From assembly GCF_002222615.2 (NCBI RefSeq), contig NZ_CP022412.2, positions 2,542,001-2,606,000 on the forward strand: a stretch of DNA of 64,000 nt, read 5' to 3'. The position numbers were made by a program, and so were the translations under genes. This stretch comes from Bacteroides caccae. Its GTDB lineage: Bacteria > Bacteroidota > Bacteroidia > Bacteroidales > Bacteroidaceae. The notes below the pieces were generated by a model, which saw only the letters and a list, made by a program, of their open reading frames with translations, had not been told where the DNA came from and did not search any database. Shown piece by piece: positions 44,196 through 53,257 of the stretch (position 1 is its first letter; the number at the start of each line of letters is the position of its first letter).

Positions 44196-47100
44196 ATGAC
44201 CTTTTTATCTAATATACAATCGGTAGCAAAGTATGAAAGCAAGTTATTAATAAGAAGTTGGTTCTTCCGGGTGTTTACAGTGCTCGCCATAGGTATCACT
44301 ACTCTTTTTAATTTTCTCCTATTTGTATCGGAGGATACTTACGGATTTTGGATTGCTATGTCCATTCCGTCGAATATCCCTTATCTAATTCTGCTATTGC
44401 TGAATACAGGACAGGCTGTCATTGCTATTTTTCTTGCCTCTGATTTTCTGAAAAGGGACAAGAAACTGGATACGTCGGAAGTCTTTTATGTCCGTCCGTT
44501 AAGTAATGCCGAGTACGTGATTGGTAAGATCTGGGGGAATCTGCGTGTTTTTCTGCTGCTCAATCTTATTATTATGGGCATTACAATGGCATTCAATCTG
44601 ACAGTGGGAGAAGTGGACTGGATAGCTTATTTATTATATTTTCTGCTGATTAGTGTACCTACGCTCGTTTTTATTATTGGCCTGTCTATCTTTCTGATGT
44701 TGGTGCTGAAGAATCAGGCACTCACTTTTGTTATTCTGTTGGGGTATATCGGATTGACTGTTTTTTATATTGAGGATAAGTTTTATTACCTTTTCGATTA
44801 TATGGCGTATAGTCTCCCATTAGTAAAATCTACTATTGTTGGATTTTCCAATTGGGAAGTAATTTTGAATCACCGGGCTATCTATTTTCTCGCCGGCCTG
44901 GCATTTGTCTTTTTCACTATCTCTCTATTCCGGCGTCTGCCTCACTCGTCGCGTAGCAATTATCCATGGGTCTTTCTTTCTGTGTGTACACTCTTGCTGA
45001 GTTTAGCTTGCGGATATTGGCATGTGCATTCCATTTTGTATCAGGGCGATATACGGGCTGCATATACACGTGTTAACAACCAATATGTCGCTACTCCGAA
45101 GCTGTTTATTCATCAATATGATTTTTCGGTAGAACAACGTCTTGATGACTTTCTATCCGAAGTAACCATGAGGGGGGTAGCTTTGGACTCGTCTGCCGTA
45201 TTTACGTTTTGCCTGAATCCGGGGCTGACCGTACGTTCCGTTGATTCGGATGGACAACCACTTAAATTCAAGCGTGACAAGCAAATCGTATTAGTGGATT
45301 TCGGTACGAATCTGGCAAAGGGAGACACTGCCTCAGTGACATTTAAGTATGATGGACAAATAGATAATTCGTTTTGTTATCTGGATATTCCTCCGGAAGT
45401 GTTACAGGCTTCTAAAAAGAAATTTCTGTTCAATATTGATAAACAATACTGTTTCCAGACAAAGGATTATTTATTGCTTACTCCCGAAACATATTGGTAT
45501 CCTCGTGCCGGAACTGGTTATAGTGATGAAAATCCGGACTGGCAACAAACTTATTTCAGCAATTACCATTTGAAAGTGAAGCCTCTAGCAGGGTTGGTTC
45601 CGCTTTCCCAAGGCGAAGGTAAGAGCGATGAACATGGGGTTTATACGTTTAAGGGAGATTTTCCGTCTCAAACAATATCACTGGCCATAGGAGATTATCA
45701 GCAGAAAAGTATATCTGCAGACAGCATCCTATATAGTATCTGGCATCTGAAAGGACATGACTTCTTTTCGGCAGCTTTGGATTCTATCCACGATACGATC
45801 CCTTCATTAATACGTAATGTTAAAGACCAACTGGCTCGAAACTATAAATTGGATTATCCTTTCAAACGGTTTTCGTTGATAGAAGTACCAATACAATTTG
45901 TGGGTTATGAACGTGCTTGGTCGCAAGCACAGGAAACCGTGCAACCGGAAATGGTCTTATTTCCGGAAAAAGGGGCATTGTTTGATGATATGGATATGAA
46001 GAAACAGGTTCAAAACCATATACGTTGGTCGAGATATGGAGACAGGAATGAAATCAGTTTGCAGGAAGCACAGATGCGTACGTTCAATAATTTTATCTGG
46101 AGATTTGCGCAAACGGAAGGAAATTATAATTTTTCATCCGGTAGCAGGGGAAAAGGTAATCTTTCGTCAGAGGCAAATCCTTATTTTCTTTTTCCACAAA
46201 TCTATAATTTCCGGTATAATATTTTTTCTTCGGAATGGCCTGTTGCCAACCGGGTGATTGAGTTGTATTTGCAAAAAAAATCAGAGAATGGAGGTTGGGA
46301 GCGTCAGATTAATGGTATTAGTAATAATGAAAAGGCTGTTCTGTTGCTGGAGAAGCGTACATTTAAAGAATTGCTGGTCGATATGGAACTGCGCAACTTG
46401 CAGAATAATATCGTCGGACAGGAAGCAAGCCGTCTTTTTGCCAGGGCAGAAATAAATATGGGCGTAGAAGCCTTTAGGGACTCATTATATTCATTGCTGA
46501 AACGTAATACTTTTTTGAATATAAAGTTTGAAAATATGCTCGATACATTGGGAGAGATAAGTCGGACAGATATTCGTTCATTGTTGGGAGAATGGGAAAA
46601 AACAACACCTCTTCCTTTTTACTCGTTAGGGGAACCAACATTGACTAAAATTACCAATAAGGGTGGAGAAGAATTTTTTGTATTGAAAATGCTGATAAGT
46701 AATAATTCGGATTATGATGGGATTATTCACATGGATATTCGTAAAGACGGTTGGTGGTATCAGCCTTTGGAAGACCCCAGAGCCAAAACAAAAATAGAGA
46801 TGCCTGCTCATACCAGTAAGGAATTTGTTTCGGTTTGGGAAGATCAGATCCGTAATGTTGAGATTAATACTATGGTTTCGGGGAATCTTCCGAATATAAT
46901 TAGTCAAGACATAAATAATGTCAAACAGGAACGAAACAAAATAGTCAAAGACAGTATTTATATATTGCCGGAATCTTCGTTCGATTTGCCGGGGGAAATT
47001 ATTGTGGATAATGAAGATTCTACTCTTTTTATTCTTTCCGCTCCTCCCATTGTGGGGCTCTTGCCTAAGTGGTTGGACGAAGTGGAGGAAACACCTTTTA

Positions 47101-47513
47101 AATATTCGGGTATATCCTGGTGGCGTCCGCCTTTACAATGGACGGCTACTACCAATGACAGATATTATGGAAAATATATTCGTTCGGCTTTTGTGATTAA
47201 AAGTGGGGACGGCAGCCAGACTGCTACATGGAAAGTACCTGTACCGGAAGTCGGTCAGTATGACTTGTATTATCATGTATTCAAGGATGATGAACTTCGT
47301 TGGAACAATAATCTTCAGGGGGAATATCATTTTAAAGTAAAGTATGGCAGTGAGGTAGAAGATGCCTATGTTAACCTGAGAAAAGCAAATGAGGGGTGGG
47401 AACAACTGGGTAGTTACTACTTTGACTCAGATACGGTCCGGGTGGTACTGACAGATGAATGTAAACTGCGGTCTGTAACAGCCGACGCAGTGAAAATAGT
47501 GAAACGATATTAA
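44196..47513 (+). CDS. ABC permease with peptidase-M1-like and golvesin-like periplasmic domains (efflux operon gene 2)
   Basis: 1105 residues. The N-terminal membrane part has about six or more helices up to residue 270 (ABC-2 permease type, opening FLSNIQSVAKYESKLLIRSW). A large extracytoplasmic region follows, which by overall pattern resembles M1-aminopeptidase-linked permeases of Bacteroidetes (RFSLIEVPIQFVGYERAW, VQPEMVLFPEKGALFDD). No HExxH zinc motif is present, so it is probably not a peptidase. The last 100 residues (about 1000-1105: GQYDLYYHVFKDDELRW, YHFKVKYG, WEQLGSYYF, TADAVKIVK) look like a golvesin C-terminal domain, also seen in the gene at 31007. It is the partner of the ATPase at 43287. 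Confidence 0.8.
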   Translation: MTFLSNIQSVAKYESKLLIRSWFFRVFTVLAIGITTLFNFLLFVSEDTYGFWIAMSIPSNIPYLILLLLNTGQAVIAIFLASDFLKRDKKLDTSEVFYVRPLSNAEYVIGKIWGNLRVFLLLNLIIMGITMAFNLTVGEVDWIAYLLYFLLISVPTLVFIIGLSIFLMLVLKNQALTFVILLGYIGLTVFYIEDKFYYLFDYMAYSLPLVKSTIVGFSNWEVILNHRAIYFLAGLAFVFFTISLFRRLPHSSRSNYPWVFLSVCTLLLSLACGYWHVHSILYQGDIRAAYTRVNNQYVATPKLFIHQYDFSVEQRLDDFLSEVTMRGVALDSSAVFTFCLNPGLTVRSVDSDGQPLKFKRDKQIVLVDFGTNLAKGDTASVTFKYDGQIDNSFCYLDIPPEVLQASKKKFLFNIDKQYCFQTKDYLLLTPETYWYPRAGTGYSDENPDWQQTYFSNYHLKVKPLAGLVPLSQGEGKSDEHGVYTFKGDFPSQTISLAIGDYQQKSISADSILYSIWHLKGHDFFSAALDSIHDTIPSLIRNVKDQLARNYKLDYPFKRFSLIEVPIQFVGYERAWSQAQETVQPEMVLFPEKGALFDDMDMKKQVQNHIRWSRYGDRNEISLQEAQMRTFNNFIWRFAQTEGNYNFSSGSRGKGNLSSEANPYFLFPQIYNFRYNIFSSEWPVANRVIELYLQKKSENGGWERQINGISNNEKAVLLLEKRTFKELLVDMELRNLQNNIVGQEASRLFARAEINMGVEAFRDSLYSLLKRNTFLNIKFENMLDTLGEISRTDIRSLLGEWEKTTPLPFYSLGEPTLTKITNKGGEEFFVLKMLISNNSDYDGIIHMDIRKDGWWYQPLEDPRAKTKIEMPAHTSKEFVSVWEDQIRNVEINTMVSGNLPNIISQDINNVKQERNKIVKDSIYILPESSFDLPGEIIVDNEDSTLFILSAPPIVGLLPKWLDEVEETPFKYSGISWWRPPLQWTATTNDRYYGKYIRSAFVIKSGDGSQTATWKVPVPEVGQYDLYYHVFKDDELRWNNNLQGEYHFKVKYGSEVEDAYVNLRKANEGWEQLGSYYFDSDTVRVVLTDECKLRSVTADAVKIVKRY

Positions 47514-47530
47514 TTAAAACAGCAAACTAT

Positions 47531-49027
47531 ATGCAAATTGACTTACTACTATTAAAAAGAATGCTACTGGCAATTGTTGTTTTCATGGGAATTACATTAC
47601 CCTCGCAAGGGCAAATTCCCTTAACGATTGACAAGGCTATGGAAATTGCGCAGGAAAACAGTCCTTCTCTCCGCCGTTCCTATATGAATTTGGAAAGGTA
47701 TAAACAGAACCTGATTGCTCAGAAGGCTTCGTTGAAATCGCGGTTCTCGTTAAACCTGAATCCGTTAGATTATAACAAAAACAGGCGTTTCGATAACCGG
47801 CTGTCGCAATGGTATACTAATGAAACGCTCAACAGTAGTGGGACTTTTCAAATTGAGCAACCCATCTTATGGACGGACGGTACGATTTCGTTAATCAACA
47901 AGTTCGGTTGGCAAGACAATAATTCCATTTTGGAAGGGAATAAAACCAGCGACCGGGCATTCAGCAATGACCTCTATTTGCAATTGACTCAACCTATCTT
48001 CACTTACAACAAGCGGAAAATGGAATTGAAACAGATTGAATATGATTATGAAAATGCTGATATTAGTTATGCTCTGCAGCGGTTGAATACGGAAAAAAGT
48101 ATAACAGACCAATTTTATGCTGTTTATATGGCGCAAAGTAATTTGGAAATCAGCCGTGAGGAACTAATCAATGCCCAGCAAAGCTATGATATTATAAAAA
48201 ATAAGGTAGAAGCGGATTTAGCAGCCAAAGACGAACTTTTTCAGGCTGAGTTGAATCTAGCGACAGCTCGTTCGTCGGTAGACGAGAGTAAGGTGAGTTT
48301 GGAAAATGCGAAAGATAAGTTGAAACAAACACTTGGAATGAGATTGGATGAGGATATTTTAGTATTTGCCGAAGTTGATATTAAACCTATTCAAGTAGAT
48401 TTGGAACAAGCTATCACACATGGATTAGGCTCACGGTTGGAACTTCGTCAGCGTGAAATAGAAAGTAAAGAACTTGAGTTTGAAATGATTAAGACGAAAG
48501 CATTGAATGAGTTCAAAGGGGATATCTCTTTGTCATTCGGATTAATGGGAGATAACCGTCATTTGAATAAAATGTTTAATAATCCGACACAAAATCCACG
48601 TGTTTCTATCAGTTTTACTGTTCCTATATTCGATTGGGGAGAAAAGAGAGCACGAATCAAAGCACAAAAGGTTGCACAACAAATTAATGAACTTGAATTT
48701 CATGAAGAAAAGGTAGATATTGAACTGAATATCCGTCAGGTATGGCGTAGTCTTGAGAATCTCCGTACTCAGATCAAAATTGCCGAGCAGAATGTGCAAA
48801 ATGCTCAATTAACTTATGATCTGAACCAGACACGTTATCGGGAAGGCGATATTACCGGTATGGAAATGAGTCAGTTCCAGACACAACTTTCAAATAAGAA
48901 AATCACTTATACGCAAGCATTAATCAACTACAGAATAGAATTACTTAATCTTAAAATTCTTTCATTGTATGACTTCGACAAGAATATTCCTATTGTTCCG
49001 ATGAAAGATATAATCGATAAAAAATAA
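47531..49027 (+). CDS. TolC-family outer-membrane efflux channel (efflux operon gene 3)
   Basis: 498 residues with a signal peptide (about 1-27, ending LPSQG|Q). It has the TolC pattern of two OEP repeats: a start ITLPSQGQIPLTIDKAMEIAQENSPSLRR (abridged by its first helix), long helices with coiled heptads (EISREELINAQQSYDIIKNK), and the second repeat with SFTVPIFDWGEKRARIKAQK. It forms the outer-membrane and periplasmic duct of a tripartite pump. It begins 17 bp after the permease gene and 7 bp before the adaptor gene. Confidence 0.92.
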   Translation: MQIDLLLLKRMLLAIVVFMGITLPSQGQIPLTIDKAMEIAQENSPSLRRSYMNLERYKQNLIAQKASLKSRFSLNLNPLDYNKNRRFDNRLSQWYTNETLNSSGTFQIEQPILWTDGTISLINKFGWQDNNSILEGNKTSDRAFSNDLYLQLTQPIFTYNKRKMELKQIEYDYENADISYALQRLNTEKSITDQFYAVYMAQSNLEISREELINAQQSYDIIKNKVEADLAAKDELFQAELNLATARSSVDESKVSLENAKDKLKQTLGMRLDEDILVFAEVDIKPIQVDLEQAITHGLGSRLELRQREIESKELEFEMIKTKALNEFKGDISLSFGLMGDNRHLNKMFNNPTQNPRVSISFTVPIFDWGEKRARIKAQKVAQQINELEFHEEKVDIELNIRQVWRSLENLRTQIKIAEQNVQNAQLTYDLNQTRYREGDITGMEMSQFQTQLSNKKITYTQALINYRIELLNLKILSLYDFDKNIPIVPMKDIIDKK

Positions 49028-49034
49028 GCAGACC

Positions 49035-50096
49035 ATGAAACAGTATCACATTTTAATAGCATTTTCTTTATTAGCAACTATAGGCTTGACAAGCTGTGGT
49101 GACAGACCACAAAACGCACCCAATAACATTGCTACTCCGGTATCTGTTGTCGAACTGAAAAAAGGTTCGATCAGTAAACTGATAAATACAACAGGAACAG
49201 TACAGCCTACTTATGGGGTGTCTCTGAACTCTGAAATGAGCGGCTTTTATAAACTTCAAATTAATCCGAAGACAGGAAAAACTTTCAAAATGGGAGATAG
49301 GGTGAGTAAAGGTACGATAATTGTCCGGTTGGAAGACAAAGAATATGAAAACGGCATTGCTATCGACGCTAAAAAGCTCAGTCTCGAAATAGCCGAACAG
49401 GAGCAATCGAAACAAAAAGCGCTTTATGAAAAGGGAGGGGTGACGATGAGTGAGATGCGGAATACGGAAGTTAAGGTGACGAATGCCCGTTATGATTATG
49501 AAAACGCACAACTCAATTTGGAGAAAATGAAGGTAAAAGCTCCGTTTGATGGTGTGATTGTTGACCTGCCCCATTATACAACTGATATCAGGGTAGAGCA
49601 GGGTAAGCCGGTAGTAAGTCTAATGGCTTATGATAAAATGTATATGGATATCAATCTGCCGGAGAGCAGCATCCGCTATGTCAAGGAAGCACAACCGGTA
49701 TATATTACTCATTACACCATACCGGGTGATACTTTGAGAGGGAAAATCAGCGAATTATCTCCCGCAATCAGTTCGGAAACGCGTACCTATAAAGGAAAGG
49801 TTTTAGTTGATAACAATCAACTAAAATTGCGTCCGGGTATGTTTGCTAAAGCAGATATTGTGGTAGACAGAGCAGACAGCTCCATTATTATCCCCAAGGA
49901 CGTGATTCTGTCGAACCGTCGTCGCAAATATGTATATGTCGTTGAGAAGAATACCGCAAAGATACGTAATTTAGAAACAGGCTTAGAGGATGAATATAAC
50001 ATTGAAATCATATCCGGACTCAAAGTAAATGACAATCTGGTAGTGAAGGGGTTTGAAACATTGAAGGAAGATGCTAAAGTAAAAATTCAAAAGTAA
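49035..50096 (+). CDS. RND-type periplasmic adaptor lipoprotein (efflux operon gene 4)
   Basis: 353 residues with a lipoprotein signal (lipobox LTSC, Cys21). The membrane-fusion protein order is a biotinyl-lipoyl half (LNSEMSGFYKLQINPKTGKTF), a short helical hairpin (LEIAEQEQSKQKALYEKGGV), the second lipoyl half (VKAPFDGVIVDLPHY), and a beta-barrel with membrane-proximal domain (IIIPKDVILSNRRRKYVYVV). It couples the inner-membrane pumps to TolC. It sits between tolC and the first RND gene, as expected. Confidence 0.92.
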   Translation: MKQYHILIAFSLLATIGLTSCGDRPQNAPNNIATPVSVVELKKGSISKLINTTGTVQPTYGVSLNSEMSGFYKLQINPKTGKTFKMGDRVSKGTIIVRLEDKEYENGIAIDAKKLSLEIAEQEQSKQKALYEKGGVTMSEMRNTEVKVTNARYDYENAQLNLEKMKVKAPFDGVIVDLPHYTTDIRVEQGKPVVSLMAYDKMYMDINLPESSIRYVKEAQPVYITHYTIPGDTLRGKISELSPAISSETRTYKGKVLVDNNQLKLRPGMFAKADIVVDRADSSIIIPKDVILSNRRRKYVYVVEKNTAKIRNLETGLEDEYNIEIISGLKVNDNLVVKGFETLKEDAKVKIQK

Positions 50097-50144
50097 ATTA
50101 TTCGTATGACGAATAAACGTGCCTTTTGAAAATAGGAAATACTT

Positions 50145-53100
50145 ATGAAGAATATAGTCAAATTTGCAGTAGGCAATCCGGTTACAATTTGTATGATTGT
50201 ATTTGCCCTCTTATTGTTGGGAAAGGTGTCATACGATCAGTTGAGTGTCGACTTATTGCCTGATCTGAATAATCCCCGCTTGTTTATCGAACTAAAGGTA
50301 GGAGAACGTCCTCCTGAAGAGATCGAAAAACAATTTGTGAAAAACATGGAATCCATGGCTATTCGGCAGAGTGACGTTACACAGGTGTCTTCGGTGATTA
50401 AAGCGGGAACGGCACGGATTACCGTAGAATATACTTGGACAAAGGATATGGATGAAGCTTTTCTCGATTTGCAGAAAGCTATGAATCCGTTTGCCCAGAA
50501 TAAGGAGATTACGGAACTAAAAATAACGCAACACGACGCGAATCTGTCGCCAGTTGTCCTGGTGGGGATGTCTCATCAGAATATTACGGATATGGCGGAA
50601 TTGCGAAGGATTGCGGAAAGTTATATCCGTAACGAGCTGATTCGCTTGGAAGGTGTTGCCGAAGTGACTCTTTCGGGAGAGGAAGTGACTACCCTTACCG
50701 TTCAGACTGATCCTTATAAATTAAATGCTTTCCAATTAAAGATAGAGGATATCGCTTCGCGTATTGAGTCTAATAATCAGAGCATATCCGGAGGACGGGT
50801 AAGTGAATTGGGATTGCAGTATTTAGTGAAAAGTTCGAGTCTGTTTTCCACAGAAGCCGATTTTGAAAATTTGATCGTCGGATATAAACCGGTACAGCAG
50901 GAGACTTCAGGGAATAGTTCTTCTGAAACTGTGACAGATCTCAACAAGGCTCCCGTCTTTTTGAAAGAAGTAGCTACTGTGCAGTTTGTGAATGCACGTC
51001 CCGAAAACATTGTACGTATTAATGGAAAACGTAGTATCGGTTTGTCTATTTATAAGGAAATGCGTTTCAATACGGTGAAGGTGGTAGACGAAGTAACTAG
51101 TCGGTTGGCAGTGATAGAAGATGCTTTGCCCGGCTATCATTTTCAGGTAATCTCCAATCAGGGGACTTTTATAAAAAGTGCTATCGGTGAAGTGAAAAGC
51201 AGTGCTATATTGGGTATTGTCCTTGCTGTCATTGTATTGTTTGTATTCCTTCGTCGAATGGGAACAACGTTGATTGTCAGTCTTTCTATTCCAATCTCTA
51301 TTGTAGCAACTTTCAATTTGATGTTTTTCAATGGGCTTACGCTGAATATTATGACTTTGGGAGGGTTGGCTCTCGGAGCGGGTATGCTGGTAGATAATGC
51401 CATTGTAGTTATAGAAAGTATTTTCCGGAATCAGGAAAAAGGAGTGAGTGTTAAGGAGGCAGTGGTCACCGGAACTGCGGAGGTGGCAAATGCGGTTATT
51501 GCTTCTACTTTGACGACTATTGTGGTATTTCTTCCGATTGTTTATCTTCATGGAGCTTCGGGTGAACTGTTTAAAGATCAGGCTTGGACAGTTACTTTCT
51601 CACTTGTATCTTCCTTGTTTGTTGCTATCCTAGTGATTCCGATGTTATATACTCAACTTTCCGGTAAGAAAGTAAAAATGGAAGAAGTGAAATCAATCCG
51701 TATTACTAGATATAGCAAGATACTTCGCAAGTTGGTTCGACATCGTTGGTGGGTAATTGGTATGGCAGTGTTATTACTTGTAGTTACAGGTTTGCTGACT
51801 CCGTTCATTGGTACGGAGTTTATGCCGAGGGCGGAAAGTAAGGCTTTTACTGCTGTTGTGAAAATGCCTGAAGGTACGCAAATGGAACGTACTGCTGCGG
51901 CTGTGGGTAATCTCGAAGATTTATTATATACTATTGTCGGAGGCGATTCTCTGTGTACGATATATAGTCATGTCGGAGAGGGAAGCGGTTCGGAAAATGC
52001 CATATTTGAAGGAGAAAATACGGCGATGATGAAAATTATTCTTTTTCCGGAGTGTATTCTTTCTCCAGAAAATGTAATTGCCCGGTTCCTTGAAGAAGCG
52101 AAGAATCCCGATGGTCTGGAATTATCTATCCGTCAGGATGAAAATTCTTTGAGTTCTCTGTTGGGTAGTGAAGGAGCTCCTATTGTAGTGGAAGTGAAAG
52201 GAGAGGAGTTGGACGAAATAGCGAAGATTACCGGAGAAGTAAAGGAAAGAATGCAGGAAGTGGATGGGGTGTATGACGTTGTAACTTCTATTGAAGACGG
52301 TGCTCCGGAAGTAGTGATTTCAATAGACCGTACCATAGCCGGGATCAATAATCTGAGTGTTGCTACAGTGATTGAACAGTTGAAACAACAGTTGAGTGGT
52401 AAGGAAGCCGGTAAAATGGAGTATCGCGGTGAGATGCGTGATATCGTGATTAAAGTACCGGATATATCTTTAGGAGCTCTCGGATCACTTGTTATCAGAA
52501 GTGGTACACAAGAGTTTTTGTTGGACGAGATCGCTAGTATTACTCATGGGCAGGCACCTAAAGAGATTCTACGTCGCAATCAGAGCCGTATAGGTAAAAT
52601 AATGGCTAATATGGACACTGGCAAATCACTTGATAAAGTGGCGGCAGAAGTGCGTTTGGCTGTTAAAGATATTGATTTGCCTGCTAATTATAGTATCACA
52701 GTGACCGGAGAAGAAGAAAAACGGCAGGAGTCTATGCATAGCTTATTGTTTGCTTTATTGCTTTCTGTTGTACTTGTTTATATGGTCATGGCTTCACAGT
52801 TTGAATCGTTGTTACATCCTTTTACGATTCTGCTGACTATTCCGCTGGCTGTGGTGGGTGCTATCTTGCTTTTCTTCATTACTGGAACCACGATTAATAT
52901 GATGGGAGTTATCGGTATCGTGATGTTGGGAGGTATTGCCGTTAATAACTCTATTATTCTGGTAGACCGTATCAACCAACTTAGCCAGGCAGGAATGGAG
53001 TTGACTGACGCCATTGTAGAAGCAGGACAGCAACGTATCCGTCCTATCATAATGACTACGTTGACTACGATTCTGGCTATGCTTCCAATGACATTCGGAT

Positions 53101-53255
53101 TTGGTGAAGGTGCTTCCCTTCGTTCGCCAATGGCTATTGCTGTGATTGGAGGACTGATAACTTCTACTTTGATGAGTTTGATGGTTATCCCATGTGTATA
53201 TTATGTCCTTGAAAAGATAAAAAGGCGTATAAATCACCGAACTAAAAAAAGCTGA
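50145..53255 (+). CDS. RND efflux permease (efflux operon gene 5)
   Basis: A 1036-residue, 12-helix RND protein of the AcrB/HAE type. The opening MKNIVKFAVGNPVTICMIVF and the repeated large periplasmic loops are typical. The proton-relay site in TM4 reads GMLVD417-N418-AIVVIES, so the second Asp of AcrB (Asp408) is Asn. In TM10, GGIAVNNSIILVD replaces the AcrB Lys940 with Asn. The same substitutions occur in SwrC-like RND pumps. It is 2 bp before the fused RND-ABC gene, and the pair may form a heteromeric trimer as MdtB and MdtC do. Confidence 0.93.
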   Translation: MKNIVKFAVGNPVTICMIVFALLLLGKVSYDQLSVDLLPDLNNPRLFIELKVGERPPEEIEKQFVKNMESMAIRQSDVTQVSSVIKAGTARITVEYTWTKDMDEAFLDLQKAMNPFAQNKEITELKITQHDANLSPVVLVGMSHQNITDMAELRRIAESYIRNELIRLEGVAEVTLSGEEVTTLTVQTDPYKLNAFQLKIEDIASRIESNNQSISGGRVSELGLQYLVKSSSLFSTEADFENLIVGYKPVQQETSGNSSSETVTDLNKAPVFLKEVATVQFVNARPENIVRINGKRSIGLSIYKEMRFNTVKVVDEVTSRLAVIEDALPGYHFQVISNQGTFIKSAIGEVKSSAILGIVLAVIVLFVFLRRMGTTLIVSLSIPISIVATFNLMFFNGLTLNIMTLGGLALGAGMLVDNAIVVIESIFRNQEKGVSVKEAVVTGTAEVANAVIASTLTTIVVFLPIVYLHGASGELFKDQAWTVTFSLVSSLFVAILVIPMLYTQLSGKKVKMEEVKSIRITRYSKILRKLVRHRWWVIGMAVLLLVVTGLLTPFIGTEFMPRAESKAFTAVVKMPEGTQMERTAAAVGNLEDLLYTIVGGDSLCTIYSHVGEGSGSENAIFEGENTAMMKIILFPECILSPENVIARFLEEAKNPDGLELSIRQDENSLSSLLGSEGAPIVVEVKGEELDEIAKITGEVKERMQEVDGVYDVVTSIEDGAPEVVISIDRTIAGINNLSVATVIEQLKQQLSGKEAGKMEYRGEMRDIVIKVPDISLGALGSLVIRSGTQEFLLDEIASITHGQAPKEILRRNQSRIGKIMANMDTGKSLDKVAAEVRLAVKDIDLPANYSITVTGEEEKRQESMHSLLFALLLSVVLVYMVMASQFESLLHPFTILLTIPLAVVGAILLFFITGTTINMMGVIGIVMLGGIAVNNSIILVDRINQLSQAGMELTDAIVEAGQQRIRPIIMTTLTTILAMLPMTFGFGEGASLRSPMAIAVIGGLITSTLMSLMVIPCVYYVLEKIKRRINHRTKKS

Positions 53256-53257
53256 AG

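Noticed and set aside
44196-47513. Active M1 aminopeptidase
   Set aside because: No HExxH motif anywhere in the protein, so a zinc peptidase function is not supported.
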